Below are positions 1 through 9,493 of a stretch of DNA of 64,000 bases, piece by piece. The translations under genes and the position numbers were made by a program. Under the pieces are notes generated by a model. It ran no database searches. It was given only the letters and a program-made list of their open reading frames with translations, and had not been told where the DNA came from. Source of the DNA: Polynucleobacter tropicus (GTDB taxonomy: Bacteria > Pseudomonadota > Gammaproteobacteria > Burkholderiales > Burkholderiaceae); assembly GCF_013307225.1 (NCBI RefSeq), contig NZ_CP028942.1, forward strand, positions 1,550,001 to 1,614,000, given 5' to 3'. Each line of letters opens with the position of its first letter. Positions within the stretch are counted from its first letter, which is position 1.

Positions 1-583
1 CCCAACTCTTTTTAAAGTGAGCCATCAATGGACCTACAGTAAGCGCTGGATCAGCAACGCGACCTGTCACCACAACTTGAGCACCAGCAGTTAACGCATC
101 CGAAATCTCTTTAGCACCAAGATATACGTTCGCACTAACTAGCTGACTATGCCCCAATAACTCTTGATCTGACTTAGCAAGATGCGCCTCAATCATTTTT
201 CGATAGCTGGATTCAGAAATATCATCACCCACAACAACTGCGATCTTTAATTCTGGTAAATTTTTTTCTTTTGCCAAGCGTGCAATAACTGCAGCAGCTG
301 CAAACGGATTGGCAGCGCCAAAATTACCAACAATTGGAATACCTGCCTGTACACAATCAGACAAAATGGGCTCGAGCATTTCTTCAAGCAAGGGCTCATA
401 CCCCAATTGATCATTTTGTCGACGCTCTAATTGCGCAAGAGCAAGCGTTCTCTCAGCTAGACTTTCAAAAATAAGGCATGCTGGCTCTCCATGCTTTATC
501 AAGGCATTAACCAGCGGCTTCGCCACCCCCAAGCGATCGCCTGAGAACCCTGCGGCACAAGCTACGCGATAAATGTCCGACAC
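1..583 (-). CDS. AtuA-family (DUF1446) protein, N-terminal part
   Basis: The reading frame starts with GTG at 583 (an in-frame stop lies three codons upstream) and runs off the left edge of the window, so only about 194 residues are visible. The N-terminus reads SDIYRVACAAGFSGDRLG, followed by LIFESLAERTLALAQL and IVGNFGAANPFAAAA. This is the pattern of the acyclic terpene utilisation AtuA / DUF1446 family. Family members occur in catabolic clusters for acyclic terpenes, leucine-type substrates or related acyl-CoAs; the exact reaction is not established. It follows the dioxygenase gene by 13 bases on the same strand. Family is clear; substrate is unknown. Confidence 0.85.
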   Translation of the reverse strand, partial: MSDIYRVACAAGFSGDRLGVAKPLVNALIKHGEPACLIFESLAERTLALAQLERRQNDQLGYEPLLEEMLEPILSDCVQAGIPIVGNFGAANPFAAAAVIARLAKEKNLPELKIAVVVGDDISESSYRKMIEAHLAKSDQELLGHSQLVSANVYLGAKEISDALTAGAQVVVTGRVADPALTVGPLMAHFKKSW

Positions 584-596
584 AATGGATTAAGGG

Positions 597-1352
597 TTAT
601 TGTTGACTGCGGTTAGGAGAATCTTGAAAACCGTTAGATCTAAATGTGAGAACCAAGGTATCACGATACCCATAGTCAGCAAGTGGCTGAATAGGTGTAG
701 ATTCATGAATCATTCGCTCGTCATTCATTAATAACAATGACCAAGGCTGAGTTAATGTGAAACGCAATCCTGCAGAACCTTTTGCATCAAAGATTCGAGT
801 TTCGCCGCCCTTAATACCCACGCGATCCAATAAAAACACTGCAACAAAATCCACTCCATCACGATGCGCGCCTTCAGGTGTTGGACGACCAATACCATCA
901 GTTGTATCAATTCGGAACTGATGGGCCTCAACAAACCATGTCTTTACCGGCTTTAATCCTCTTAAGAGATTGGCTAGACCAAGTAACACGCCTTGCCAAG
1001 CAGAATCATTCAAAACGGCAGGCAGAACAGACTCAAACCAACGCTCTATACCGCCATGCAAGGCGTTGTAGTCAAGCGATTGCCAATGAGCGCGATGCGG
1101 AACTAAATTTAACTTTTGGTTTTGAATCTCAAAACTGGCGTGACGACGAAACCGATATCGACCCCCATCTTTAAGATAAGGATCGCGCGGCAAACCTTCC
1201 CAATATTGAGAGAGGCTTTGCAAATTTGCTAGTGGTACACCGCTGATTTCAGCCACTGTGTCCGGTGAGGCCACCACAAAACCATCCTGGCTCAAGGCTT
1301 TAGCAAGCTCTTTTGCTGGAGTTAGCCTAGGCGAGAGAATGGCAGCAGTCAT
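597..1352 (-). CDS. 2OG-Fe(II) dioxygenase family protein
   Basis: About 251 residues, matching the bacterial 2OG-Fe dioxygenase family that includes amino-acid hydroxylases. The iron site is visible as HRD in PEGAHRDGVDFVAVFLLDR, with a distal His in MIHESTPIQP and the 2-oxoglutarate-binding Arg in YRDTLVLTFR. The predicted reaction is hydroxylation of a small substrate, probably a free amino acid, with 2-oxoglutarate and O2 (family inference). I chose ATG at 1352; an in-frame TTG at 1370 would add six residues, and neither start has a strong ribosome binding site. It sits between a Bug-type binding protein and the AtuA gene on the same strand, so an uptake-plus-catabolism role is possible but unproven. 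Confidence 0.82.
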   Translation of the reverse strand: MTAAILSPRLTPAKELAKALSQDGFVVASPDTVAEISGVPLANLQSLSQYWEGLPRDPYLKDGGRYRFRRHASFEIQNQKLNLVPHRAHWQSLDYNALHGGIERWFESVLPAVLNDSAWQGVLLGLANLLRGLKPVKTWFVEAHQFRIDTTDGIGRPTPEGAHRDGVDFVAVFLLDRVGIKGGETRIFDAKGSAGLRFTLTQPWSLLLMNDERMIHESTPIQPLADYGYRDTLVLTFRSNGFQDSPNRSQQ

Positions 1353-1378
1353 AGATTGATTGTAGGGCAAGCAAAGGC

Positions 1379-2347
1379 TTAATCAAGCTGTGCGCCAGAT
1401 GCCCTCACAATTTTCGCCCACTTAGCCAATTCATCTTTAAGTAATCCAGAGAGTTTTGCTGGTGGCACTGGATTTAAATCCAAGCCTTGGGCGATCAATT
1501 TTTCGCGTACATCTGGCTTGGCCATTAACTTATCCATTGCTAATTGGATTTTCTTCACAACATCAGGCGGCGTCCCATTTGGGGCAAATAAAGCAACCCA
1601 AACCTCGCCCACACAATCTGGGTAGGTCTCTGCAATTGTTGGTATCTCTGGTGCCGCACTAGAGCGCTTTGCTGAACTAATCGCAATTGCTTGAAGCTTC
1701 CCTGCTTTGATGTAATTTAATGCAGAAGGTAAGCTAGCAAATGCCAAGGGAACTTGTCCGCCAAGAACATCATTAATTGCAGGGGCTACACCCTTATAAG
1801 GGATGTGCTGCATATCCACTCCAGCGCTCGTATTTAACATGGCGCCTAAGAGGTGGCTGATCGTTCCATTACCAGCAGAGGCATAAGACAACTCGCCTGG
1901 CTTCTTTTTAGCAGCAGCAATCACATCAGCTAAGGTCTTGTATGGTGAACCTGGTGGTGAAACCAATACATATGGCGTTGCTCCAATGTAGTAGAGCGGA
2001 ACAAAATCGTTCACCGGATCAAATCCAGGGTTCTTATACAAAGCAGGATTAATCGCTTGAGCGCTATTGATAGTGAGAAGTAATGTGTAACCATCTTTAG
2101 TAGAACGAGCAACACTTTGAGTGCCAATATTGCCGCCAGCCCCCGGCCTATTCTCAACAACTACTGAGCCACCAATCGCATCTCCGAACGCAGGCGCAAT
2201 CAAGCGAGCCACAATGTCATTCGTTCCGCCTGCTGCCTGCGGAACCACCAAAGAAATTGGCTTATTAGGATAGGGCTGCGCAGCCAATACCAAGGAAAGA
2301 AAGGCGCCACTTAGAAGCGCAATTGTCTTAAAAATTACTTTATGCAT
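1379..2347 (-). CDS. Bug-family tripartite tricarboxylate transporter binding protein (TctC type)
   Basis: 322 residues with a signal peptide (residues 1 to about 22) and the classic Bug start YPNKPISLVVPQAAGGTNDI, then VVENRPGAGGNIG. These periplasmic proteins bind carboxylates or other small organic acids and feed a TctAB membrane transporter, though most Bug proteins in Burkholderiales are orphans. No TctA or TctB is present here. An AGGAG-type ribosome binding site precedes ATG 2347. It lies 26 bases upstream of the dioxygenase and may be cotranscribed with it. The ligand cannot be read from sequence. Confidence 0.92.
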   Translation of the reverse strand: MHKVIFKTIALLSGAFLSLVLAAQPYPNKPISLVVPQAAGGTNDIVARLIAPAFGDAIGGSVVVENRPGAGGNIGTQSVARSTKDGYTLLLTINSAQAINPALYKNPGFDPVNDFVPLYYIGATPYVLVSPPGSPYKTLADVIAAAKKKPGELSYASAGNGTISHLLGAMLNTSAGVDMQHIPYKGVAPAINDVLGGQVPLAFASLPSALNYIKAGKLQAIAISSAKRSSAAPEIPTIAETYPDCVGEVWVALFAPNGTPPDVVKKIQLAMDKLMAKPDVREKLIAQGLDLNPVPPAKLSGLLKDELAKWAKIVRASGAQLD

Positions 2348-2419
2348 TGCTTTGTCTCCTACTATTTTTGTATTGAAGTTTTTTCAAACGACTGCCTCCA
2401 TTGTTTTCGAGGCTGTCGC

Positions 2420-3724
2420 TCAAGAATACAAGTGCTTCAATCGTGCTCGCACATCCCCAACGTGACTCTTTAGGTCATATAACTCTTTAGAATCCATCAT
2501 TGAAACTTTAATATTATTGACGCGTCGCTCAATCTCATCTAGATCCATCCGTTTCCGATCTTTTTGATCCGGATCATAAGCGTTCTTTTCAAGCTCGCGC
2601 AGCTCTGCGTATACCTGAGCCAGCTTGAGTCTTAATAAAAAATTCTTTGCTGATGGAATATAAGTAAAGAGTGGAATAAAAATAACCAATAACGGAATCA
2701 CAATCTTTACAAAGCGGCCAACCCAAACTGCTGTCCAGAATGGTAGATGGCGATGCAAAAAAGAAGGGCCATCTTTTAAATAAATCTCTGCATCGGCATG
2801 CAAAGGAAAATCCATACCAACACTAGAGGGAAACTCTCCCGGCTTTTGTAGACGGGAATAGGATTTCAGGATGTCATAAGAGGCACTCAACATAAGTGAA
2901 ATCATCGCGGGGCTAACGTTGTCATGGGTCACCAAGGTAGCTGTTGGTGCAATAACCTGGATATCTTGCCTTGGAATATCGTACTCAATACTTAACAAGC
3001 CTCTTGGCACATTTACCTTGGATAAATACGGCAAATTACGCGTATAGGCATCTGCTTGATCAAAGTTCATCAAACGAATACCAGGCACTTCATAGAATTT
3101 CTTCAAAATTGGAGCCTCTGCTGCTGCCACAATAAACACCGCATCAAGCTCACCATTACTAAGCTTAGTCAAAGCCTGATCTGGCTTTAACTTTTCACCG
3201 TGGATCTCGTTTTCTTTAATGCCGCTAATTTTCATAAGGGCTGTACTTAAAGCAAGTGTGCCGCTACCCTCGTTACCGATCGCCACCCGCTTGCCTTTAA
3301 GTTGACTCAATACTTGCAAGCGCCCGCCCTCACTCTTAAATCCAGGCTCACGATACCAGACCCAAATTGGCTCATAAAACATTCCAGCAATAGAAACCAA
3401 ATTCGGATACTTGCTTACATCCGCAACGCCACCCTGCACCATCGCAAAATTCACACCAGATTTTGGATCATTCAATAAGCCCAGGTTATCAATTGTTCCG
3501 CCAGTTGCCTTAACCTCTAGGCTGACACCATCTTTGGCAACCTCTTCTTTGAGGCGCTCACCAAATTGGTAATAAAGACCAGTTGGGAACCCTGTGGCCA
3601 TCTCAATGACTTTTGGTGGTGGTGGCACCAAAATCCATAAGACTGCAAAAATAGCAACCAGCACCACACAGAAACCCACAGCAATAGCAAATGGGTTGTA
3701 TAGATATCTTTTATAAGTTGTCAT
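2420..3724 (-). CDS. TAXI-family TRAP transporter solute-binding protein, membrane-anchored
   Basis: 434 residues. A transmembrane segment at about residues 13-33 is followed by the TAXI binding fold, with the start VIEMATGFPTGLYYQFGERL and later GKRVAIGNEGSGTLALSTAL. A second membrane segment at about 340-360 is followed by a charged cytoplasmic tail rich in helix-forming residues. The tail makes it longer than the usual secreted TAXI protein of about 320 residues. TAXI proteins bind organic acids such as glutamate for TRAP transporters, but no TRAP permease is in the window. The two-membrane-segment layout suggests either an anchored receptor or a sensor-like use; that is inference. Confidence 0.85.
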   Translation of the reverse strand: MTTYKRYLYNPFAIAVGFCVVLVAIFAVLWILVPPPPKVIEMATGFPTGLYYQFGERLKEEVAKDGVSLEVKATGGTIDNLGLLNDPKSGVNFAMVQGGVADVSKYPNLVSIAGMFYEPIWVWYREPGFKSEGGRLQVLSQLKGKRVAIGNEGSGTLALSTALMKISGIKENEIHGEKLKPDQALTKLSNGELDAVFIVAAAEAPILKKFYEVPGIRLMNFDQADAYTRNLPYLSKVNVPRGLLSIEYDIPRQDIQVIAPTATLVTHDNVSPAMISLMLSASYDILKSYSRLQKPGEFPSSVGMDFPLHADAEIYLKDGPSFLHRHLPFWTAVWVGRFVKIVIPLLVIFIPLFTYIPSAKNFLLRLKLAQVYAELRELEKNAYDPDQKDRKRMDLDEIERRVNNIKVSMMDSKELYDLKSHVGDVRARLKHLYS

Positions 3725-3850
3725 ACGCTCTCTATTCGATCTTGCTAGGTCTTCAGAATAATAATAGAGAAACTATGGTGCGTCATTAATACTAATAAAC
3801 CCAACTTAGCAACCGCCATGGCGTTTAGCCAAAAATCGATATCTGACTAG

Positions 3851-4252
3851 CTATGACTTGACTAGGGTGACATTTAGAGCAAAACGCAGGTCAAATTCGA
3901 GAATGTGCTGCTCAAACCAATATCCTATATACCGAATCAAGCTATATAAATCACTGTTGTTTGAAGACATTTGATTAAGTGTTTTCGACACCACATCCAA
4001 TACCTTTAGGTGTGCGGTCTCATGATATGAGAAGTCGACTCCCGCTGCATGCGCTAATTGAGATTCGGTTTCAAAATGACTAACCAACATTTGATACAAA
4101 GTGTCGCGTTTTGATTGAGGGATATCTTGAGCCCCAAAGCAATACTCCTTGAACCCCTCTAAAAAAACAAATAATTCATTATGCTCAGAATCCACGACAC
4201 TAATATTTGTAAGTAGATTCTGAGGCAACATTAAGTATTGAGCGCTCGCCAT
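3851..4252 (-). CDS. Hemerythrin-domain protein
   Basis: A small protein with the di-iron hemerythrin pattern: VDSEHNELFVFLEGF, then HFETE, YHETAH and HILEFD. This supplies the five His and two acidic ligands expected of a bacteriohemerythrin. Such proteins bind O2 or NO reversibly and can deliver, store or sense O2. The open frame extends to 4306, but that start lies inside nrdJ. ATG 4252 sits just past the nrdJ stop and keeps the complete domain; ATG 4231 is also possible. It is the last gene of the nitronate monooxygenase-nrdJ operon, so I infer a role protecting or informing O2-sensitive metabolism. Confidence 0.8.
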   Translation of the reverse strand: MASAQYLMLPQNLLTNISVVDSEHNELFVFLEGFKEYCFGAQDIPQSKRDTLYQMLVSHFETESQLAHAAGVDFSYHETAHLKVLDVVSKTLNQMSSNNSDLYSLIRYIGYWFEQHILEFDLRFALNVTLVKS

Positions 4253-4256
4253 AACA

Positions 4257-6641
4257 TTACCCGCAACTTCCAATATGGCCGCACTGTGTGCAATAGTCAC
4301 ATCCATCCTTGCGGATCATGGCATGCGCACCACATTCACCACACTTCTTGCCAGCCATCACCGGTGGCGCAGAGGTACTTGGCACAGGAATTTCAGATAA
4401 GTCATTAATTGACATACCATTTCGTCTCTGAATAATGTTTTGAATGGCATATGCAATCGCAGCTACTTCAGAGTCATGCCACAAGGGCATTCTCGTGCCA
4501 TCAATTTTTTCAAATGTTCCCAACCTTACAGCACCCCTATCCCAGGCTACCTTACGCATATCACTCAACGCACGCTCTAAAAACCCTCCGCGCGCCGCTA
4601 ATGACAACAAACGCATGCTAGAAGTAATCCACTGCTGCGATTCACCATTCTGACCGACTGGCATAAAGAACTCAACCGCGCGCTCAACACCTTCAGCAAC
4701 ACCATCTTTGGGAATCGACATAAATGAAACTACTAAATACAGTGTTTTGTGCCCTTCCTGCGTCCAGTACTCTATTTTCTCAGCCACAGCTGGCAAGACT
4801 CCCTTCGGACGACTCTCAATCACCATCCGCATAGGATCAACATCAGGCAACTCAACACTCGTTTCTGAAGGCTTATCGACCGGGAGTTCCAATACTGATC
4901 CCAAAATACTATTTGGTCGATAGGTGGCTAAGCCCTTTAAGTTTGCGCGCCACGCTTGCTCATATAAATTCTTAAAGTCTTCATATGGATAGTCCGCTGG
5001 AACATTAACAGTTTTAGAAATTGCTGTATCAATAAATGGCTGAACCGCCTGCATCATTGCAATATGATCTGTAGCAGCCATTTCCAGTGCGGAAATAAAA
5101 TAAGACGGCAATTCATCGACATTGCCACCTAATTCACGATAGACCCGCCACGCATGATCCTCAACAGCGTACTCCGTAATGCTGCCATCTGACTCCCTTT
5201 TCTTGCGTCGATACATCCATGAAAAGGCTGGCTCGATTCCATTCGAGGCGTTATCAGCAAAAGCCAGGCTTACAGTACCGGTGGGTGCGATTGATAACAA
5301 ATGACTATTACGAATCCCATGTTGACGAATCTCGTCCTTTAACTTGCTATCTAGCCGACTAACAAACCCATTACCACCCAAATACTTCTCCACATCCAAA
5401 GCTGGGAAGGCACCTTTCTCCTTAGCTAGCTCAACCGAGGCCTCATAAGCCGCATCACGCATTACGCGAGCAATTTTTGCGGCAATAATTCGAGCGGACT
5501 CTTCGTTGTATGGCAGCTTCAACATTACTAATGCATCACCAAGCCCCGTAAACCCCACACCAATTCGACGCTTAGCTCGCGCCTCAGCGGCCTGTTCTGG
5601 CAAAGGCCAATACGTAACATCTAAAACGTTATCCAGCATTCGTACTTGCGTTTTAACCGACTCAGCAAAAGCCTCAAAGTCAAAACTAGGCTCAGCAGAA
5701 AAACCAAATGGATTTTTAACAAAACGTGGAAGAATAATTGGCCCAAGATCACAGCATCCATATGGCGGAAGAGGTTGTTCACCACATGGGTTTGTACTAG
5801 AGATGTTTTCGCAATAATTTAAGTTGTTTTCTCGATTAATGTTGTCTAAAAAAAGAATGCCTGGCTCCGCGAAATCATAGGCAGATTTCATGACGGTATC
5901 CCATACCTCTTTTGCGGCAACTTTCTTATAAACCCACAGTCCGTCTGCTCTTTGATGGGCACCCTCACTCAACAGAGATGCGCTTGGTTTGGCTTTGTGC
6001 ACCAATTCCCAAACTTGATCTTCATGAACAGCTTGCATAAAGAGATTTGACACACCCACTGAAACATTAAAGTTATTCCATCGTCCCGTGGTGCGCTTCG
6101 CAGTTATAAATTCAAATATATCTGGATGATCAATACGCAATACACCCATTTGCGCACCACGCCGTGCCCCCGCACTTTCAACAGTGGAGCAAGACTGATC
6201 AAACACATTGATATAGCTACATGGGCCAGAGGCGATTGATGCCGTGCCCTTGACTTCAGCACCCTTTGGTCGAATCCGGGAAAAATCGTAACCCACACCG
6301 CCACCACGACGCATCGTTTCAGCAGCCTGTTTTAGTGCCTCATAAATTCCGGGATATCCATCATCATCAAAGCCCTGTATGCAATCGCCTACCGGCTGAA
6401 CAAAGCAATTAATCAGCGTTGCCTGAATCTCAGTCCCAGCGGCGCTCATGATGCGCCCAGCACCAATAGCGCCATTGCGCATATTCTCCAGAAAACGATT
6501 CTCTATGGTCGATCTGATCGACTCATCCTCAACTACAGCTAAACCTTTGGCTACCCTCTTAAAGATTACATCTGGATCACGCTCGCCATCCTTTGCGTAT
6601 TTCTCAATAAGTACATCAATGCTAATGGGCTGGATGGACAT
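4257..6641 (-). CDS. nrdJ: Adenosylcobalamin-dependent ribonucleotide reductase (class II)
   Basis: 794 residues. It makes deoxyribonucleotides using a B12-derived thiyl radical, with no need for O2. Visible landmarks are [12 protein letters not shown] (one of the redox Cys), [18 protein letters not shown], the active-site loop [20 protein letters not shown], and [18 protein letters not shown]. The C-terminal zinc-ribbon-like tail has KCGECGA and [13 protein letters not shown]. Length and tail fit NrdJ. Its start overlaps the end of the upstream nitronate monooxygenase gene by 20 bases, so the two are probably translated from one message. A perfect FNR-type box ahead of the operon suggests induction at low O2. 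I saw no cobalamin riboswitch. Confidence 0.95.
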   Translation of the reverse strand: MSIQPISIDVLIEKYAKDGERDPDVIFKRVAKGLAVVEDESIRSTIENRFLENMRNGAIGAGRIMSAAGTEIQATLINCFVQPVGDCIQGFDDDGYPGIYEALKQAAETMRRGGGVGYDFSRIRPKGAEVKGTASIASGPCSYINVFDQSCSTVESAGARRGAQMGVLRIDHPDIFEFITAKRTTGRWNNFNVSVGVSNLFMQAVHEDQVWELVHKAKPSASLLSEGAHQRADGLWVYKKVAAKEVWDTVMKSAYDFAEPGILFLDNINRENNLNYCENISSTNPCGEQPLPPYGCCDLGPIILPRFVKNPFGFSAEPSFDFEAFAESVKTQVRMLDNVLDVTYWPLPEQAAEARAKRRIGVGFTGLGDALVMLKLPYNEESARIIAAKIARVMRDAAYEASVELAKEKGAFPALDVEKYLGGNGFVSRLDSKLKDEIRQHGIRNSHLLSIAPTGTVSLAFADNASNGIEPAFSWMYRRKKRESDGSITEYAVEDHAWRVYRELGGNVDELPSYFISALEMAATDHIAMMQAVQPFIDTAISKTVNVPADYPYEDFKNLYEQAWRANLKGLATYRPNSILGSVLELPVDKPSETSVELPDVDPMRMVIESRPKGVLPAVAEKIEYWTQEGHKTLYLVVSFMSIPKDGVAEGVERAVEFFMPVGQNGESQQWITSSMRLLSLAARGGFLERALSDMRKVAWDRGAVRLGTFEKIDGTRMPLWHDSEVAAIAYAIQNIIQRRNGMSINDLSEIPVPSTSAPPVMAGKKCGECGAHAMIRKDGCDYCTQCGHIGSCG

Positions 6642-7845
6642 GAATAATTGGCTCCACAGTTTTTTCTAAAAGTTTATTAATGAGTTCGGCTACTGATTTG
6701 ATTTGGTCGCCAAAAGGTAAAGCGCCAGCTCCTCTGAAGAAAAGTCCTTTTTGAATATTCCCCATCAAAGCGCTTCCTAGAACCTTATCAATACAAAATT
6801 GCCCCCACTGAGCATTGCCATCACGCAAACCACACTGATGCAGACAATCAAATATCATCGTGCACCGCGGCTTCTTTCTAGCCACATCTTTTAAGCTAGG
6901 CAATACTTCCAAATACTTAGTTAGCCATGGAGTTTTAACTGCACGCGCAGGTAAACCTGCGACACTCAAAAAGTCAACGATATCTTCTGGTTTAGCTTGT
7001 GCAAGGATATTTTTAAATTCATCACTAGCATCACATTCTGTTGTAACTGCAAATGCCGTTCCCAACTGAACTCCGGACGCCCCCAGACTTTGTGCTTTTT
7101 TAATATCCTGAAAGCTATTGATGCCACCTGCAACAATTAATGGAATCTTCCCCTCTATACCCAAGGTTTTAAATAGGGCTAGAGTTTCAGGAACAACCGT
7201 TTCAAAATCAAACTTAGGATTGTGAATGTCCTCGACGCTCGAAGCGCCTACGTGACCCCCAGCCCAGCGCGGGTGCTCTATCACAATCGCGTTTGGCAAG
7301 CGCCCCTTCTTTTCCCACTTTTTCAACAAAAGTGAAATTCCTCGCACCTCAGAAAGAATTGGAATTAAAGCAACATCAGGAAAATCAGCCGCAAGATCAG
7401 GCAAATCTAATGGAAGCCCAGCTCCAACAACCAAGGCATCTGCACCACTTTCCAGCGAGCACCTCACATAAGACTCGTATTCGCTGACCGCGCGCATGAC
7501 ATTAACTGCAATCATGCCCCACCCCATGGAATCCTCACGGGCCATTTGAATTTCTCTTCTTAAGGCCTCAATATTCGCTTGATTAATTGTTTCTTTATTT
7601 TCAATCGATGGAGTCAAATATTTTGTACGGCCCATTAAATCGGGATGTAGGCGCCGCAGGTCAATAGACGAGATCGTACCCATTCCTCCACACCTTGCCA
7701 CCGCTCCAGCTAATTTATGAGCAGACACTCCAACACCCATGCCACCTTGAATGATGGGGAGTATTTGCTTGTTCATAATTTTCAGCGGGGTAAGACCGCT
7801 TTTCTGAAACGGCAACTCAAAACTGACTGGCACTCGAACATGCAT
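6622..7845 (-). CDS. Nitronate monooxygenase family flavoprotein
   Basis: About 407 residues. It has the FMN TIM-barrel pattern of nitronate monooxygenase / 2-nitropropane dioxygenase: [20 protein letters not shown] at the start, [11 protein letters not shown] in the middle, and [10 protein letters not shown] with [11 protein letters not shown] for phosphate binding. The C-terminal part carries [17 protein letters not shown] and FCIDKVL, a Cys-rich segment found in one subgroup. The open frame reaches 7887, but ATG 7845 has GAGGTGAGGTA directly ahead and lies just downstream of the predicted FNR-controlled promoter, so I use it. The enzyme detoxifies nitronates in studied members; its job beside a class II ribonucleotide reductase is unclear. 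Confidence 0.88.
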   Translation of the reverse strand: MHVRVPVSFELPFQKSGLTPLKIMNKQILPIIQGGMGVGVSAHKLAGAVARCGGMGTISSIDLRRLHPDLMGRTKYLTPSIENKETINQANIEALRREIQMAREDSMGWGMIAVNVMRAVSEYESYVRCSLESGADALVVGAGLPLDLPDLAADFPDVALIPILSEVRGISLLLKKWEKKGRLPNAIVIEHPRWAGGHVGASSVEDIHNPKFDFETVVPETLALFKTLGIEGKIPLIVAGGINSFQDIKKAQSLGASGVQLGTAFAVTTECDASDEFKNILAQAKPEDIVDFLSVAGLPARAVKTPWLTKYLEVLPSLKDVARKKPRCTMIFDCLHQCGLRDGNAQWGQFCIDKVLGSALMGNIQKGLFFRGAGALPFGDQIKSVAELINKLLEKTVEPIIHVHPAH

Positions 7846-7878
7846 TACCTCACCTCGCGAAGAGAGACTCTTCAACGC

Positions 7879-7920
7879 ATAATGCAAGCACTTACTTAGA
7901 AGGGTTTTGATTCAAATCAA
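7879..7920 (-). promoter_or_regulatory. FNR-type box and -10 element for the NMO-nrdJ-hemerythrin operon
   Basis: TTGATTCAAATCAA at 7907-7920 is an exact match to the FNR/ANR consensus TTGAT-N4-ATCAA. On the minus strand a -10-like CATTAT lies at 7879-7884, centred 32 bases from the box centre. This is the spacing of a class II FNR-activated promoter (box at -41.5). The predicted transcript starts near 7872, shortly before the chosen start codon at 7845. Binding is inferred from sequence only. Confidence 0.7.
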
Positions 7921-8053
7921 GAAAGGAAATAGTATTTGGATCGAGAAATACGTCAAGGAAACGCAATAAAAATTCTATATAAATCAATGCATAAGAGTAG
8001 GATATCTCCTATGCCATATCGGCAAAGTCTTATCTGAATTTAAATGAGGTCCA

Positions 8054-8551
8054 TTACTCACATTTAAAAAAGGGGGATTGTTTTTGCCTGGTTGCCAAGA
8101 CCACACTATCCCTAATGTTAAACACGCCGTCCATGCTCTGATCTAGCAGATGCATTGTGCGTAAATCTTCGGAAAGCTGAATTAATGAGACCGTTAAATA
8201 ATTTGATTTATTTTGTAGATTCTCAGATTGGGCAGTAGTTTTATAGACTAAATTTGACTGATCAAACACTTCAATATTCTTAAACACGCTACGGCGAACA
8301 ACTTGTATTTGCCCATTTCCAGGTAGGCGTAATTCGTTTATTAATTTTCCGGTTTTATCGTAATAGTAAAAGATTCCTGCTCCAGAGAATTTTGGGTTAA
8401 CACACATATTTTGTGCATCAACGACCCATCTACCAATTAAATGGGACTCCAGTTTTTTAACGTCAACCTGAGCATGTATTTCTGGAGATGCAATTAAGGC
8501 AAGAGATATGCAAACAATTACATTTCTTAGCTTAAATTGCATATCAATCAT
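8054..8551 (-). CDS. Secreted protein of unknown function at the end of the ccm operon
   Basis: 165 residues with a signal peptide (cleavage likely after PEIHA, near residue 27). The mature part is about 138 residues and rich in beta-type segments. It has two Cys, in AQNMCVNPK and at the very end (FFKCE), that could form a disulfide. The motif LIGRWVVDAQNMC recalls small lipocalin-like or stress-type secreted proteins, but I do not recognise a family. Its ATG overlaps the stop of the ccmI TPR gene (TAATG), so it is translationally coupled to the cytochrome maturation operon. A link to periplasmic cytochrome assembly or use is inference from position alone. Confidence 0.65.
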   Translation of the reverse strand: MIDMQFKLRNVIVCISLALIASPEIHAQVDVKKLESHLIGRWVVDAQNMCVNPKFSGAGIFYYYDKTGKLINELRLPGNGQIQVVRRSVFKNIEVFDQSNLVYKTTAQSENLQNKSNYLTVSLIQLSEDLRTMHLLDQSMDGVFNIRDSVVLATRQKQSPFFKCE

Positions 8552-9486
8552 TATGGCCTTACCTGATCAACCACGAGCTTTAACTGGTTAGCGCCAACTT
8601 TCACCACAATTGGCGCTGAATATAGGTCACCAGAAACTGGCTTAGCTTGACCTGATTTTGATACCCTCACCTCAACTGAAACGGCATTTAAATTAGATAT
8701 AAGTGCATCTGGTGTCATCGCAAGCGCATCGTTTAATACAAAGCGCATTGGCAATTCGGATACTTTGCTACGCATAATCGCTACCGGCATACGCGCATCA
8801 GGCGCTTTTGCAATTACCATCACAATGTCATCTGGTTTAACTCTAGATTTAAGATCTGGACTAAGCTCAACAATGCCACCAACGCTTTTCCCTCCACTAA
8901 CGCTTGGTGTTATTGGTTTATCTTGCGCAACATTCTCAGGTGGTAGATTGGCTTTACCACGGGCCTCCATGATAGACCCCTGAATCATTCTGGCGTCATC
9001 CGAATCTGCTGGCAATAATTTACTCAAACGCGTCCAAACTTGAATGGCACTTCTGTAATTACCTTCGTTGTAATCAGCAGTTCCTTCAAGCCAAAGCGCC
9101 ATCATATTGTTCGGATCAGCTTTCAAAGCCCTCTTCAGAATTGCCCTAGGCTTACCCGCAAAGTTCCCATTGGCATTACTTGCGGCAACGTCAGCATAAT
9201 CAGCCAACAATTGCGCATCCCCATCTAAATATGAGCCTGCGCGATCATATGCCTTTTCAGCATCTTTTGGGCGACCCATCACCTTATAAGATCTGGCCAA
9301 CATAGCCCAGCCCTTCAAATTACTGGGATCTTGCTCCAATTTCGCGGCAAGGCCTTGAACCATTTTTTCAACATCTTGTTGAGCCACCTGTTGCTTTGCA
9401 CTGCCATCCGCAATTTGCTGCGCACTTCCAAGCCAGTAATAGATAAGCGCCGCCAGTGCAGGCACAAAGACTATTGCAGCAATCAT
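8551..9486 (-). CDS. ccmI: CcmI, C-terminal TPR part (split gene)
   Basis: 311 residues. It starts with a transmembrane segment (AAIVFVPALAALIYYWLGS), then TPR repeats (LKGWAMLARSYKVMGRPKDA, NNMMALWLEGTADYNEGNY). A C-terminal beta-rich domain follows, with DDIVMVIAKAPDARMPVAIM. This is the second membrane segment and periplasmic half of CcmI/CycH, the chaperone that holds apocytochrome c for heme attachment. The first membrane segment is encoded by the separate frame at 9494-9766. The ATG at 9486 has no clear ribosome binding site. Removing a single T at 9496 would fuse the two halves as GST-KKT-MIAA, so this is probably a recent one-base insertion or a sequence error. Confidence 0.85.
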   Translation of the reverse strand: MIAAIVFVPALAALIYYWLGSAQQIADGSAKQQVAQQDVEKMVQGLAAKLEQDPSNLKGWAMLARSYKVMGRPKDAEKAYDRAGSYLDGDAQLLADYADVAASNANGNFAGKPRAILKRALKADPNNMMALWLEGTADYNEGNYRSAIQVWTRLSKLLPADSDDARMIQGSIMEARGKANLPPENVAQDKPITPSVSGGKSVGGIVELSPDLKSRVKPDDIVMVIAKAPDARMPVAIMRSKVSELPMRFVLNDALAMTPDALISNLNAVSVEVRVSKSGQAKPVSGDLYSAPIVVKVGANQLKLVVDQVRP

Positions 9487-9493
9487 GGTTTTT

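Noticed and set aside
6642-8053. Cobalamin riboswitch ahead of the nrdJ operon
   Set aside because: No B12-box-like conserved core or expected multi-stem leader was seen; the leader predicted from the FNR promoter is too short.
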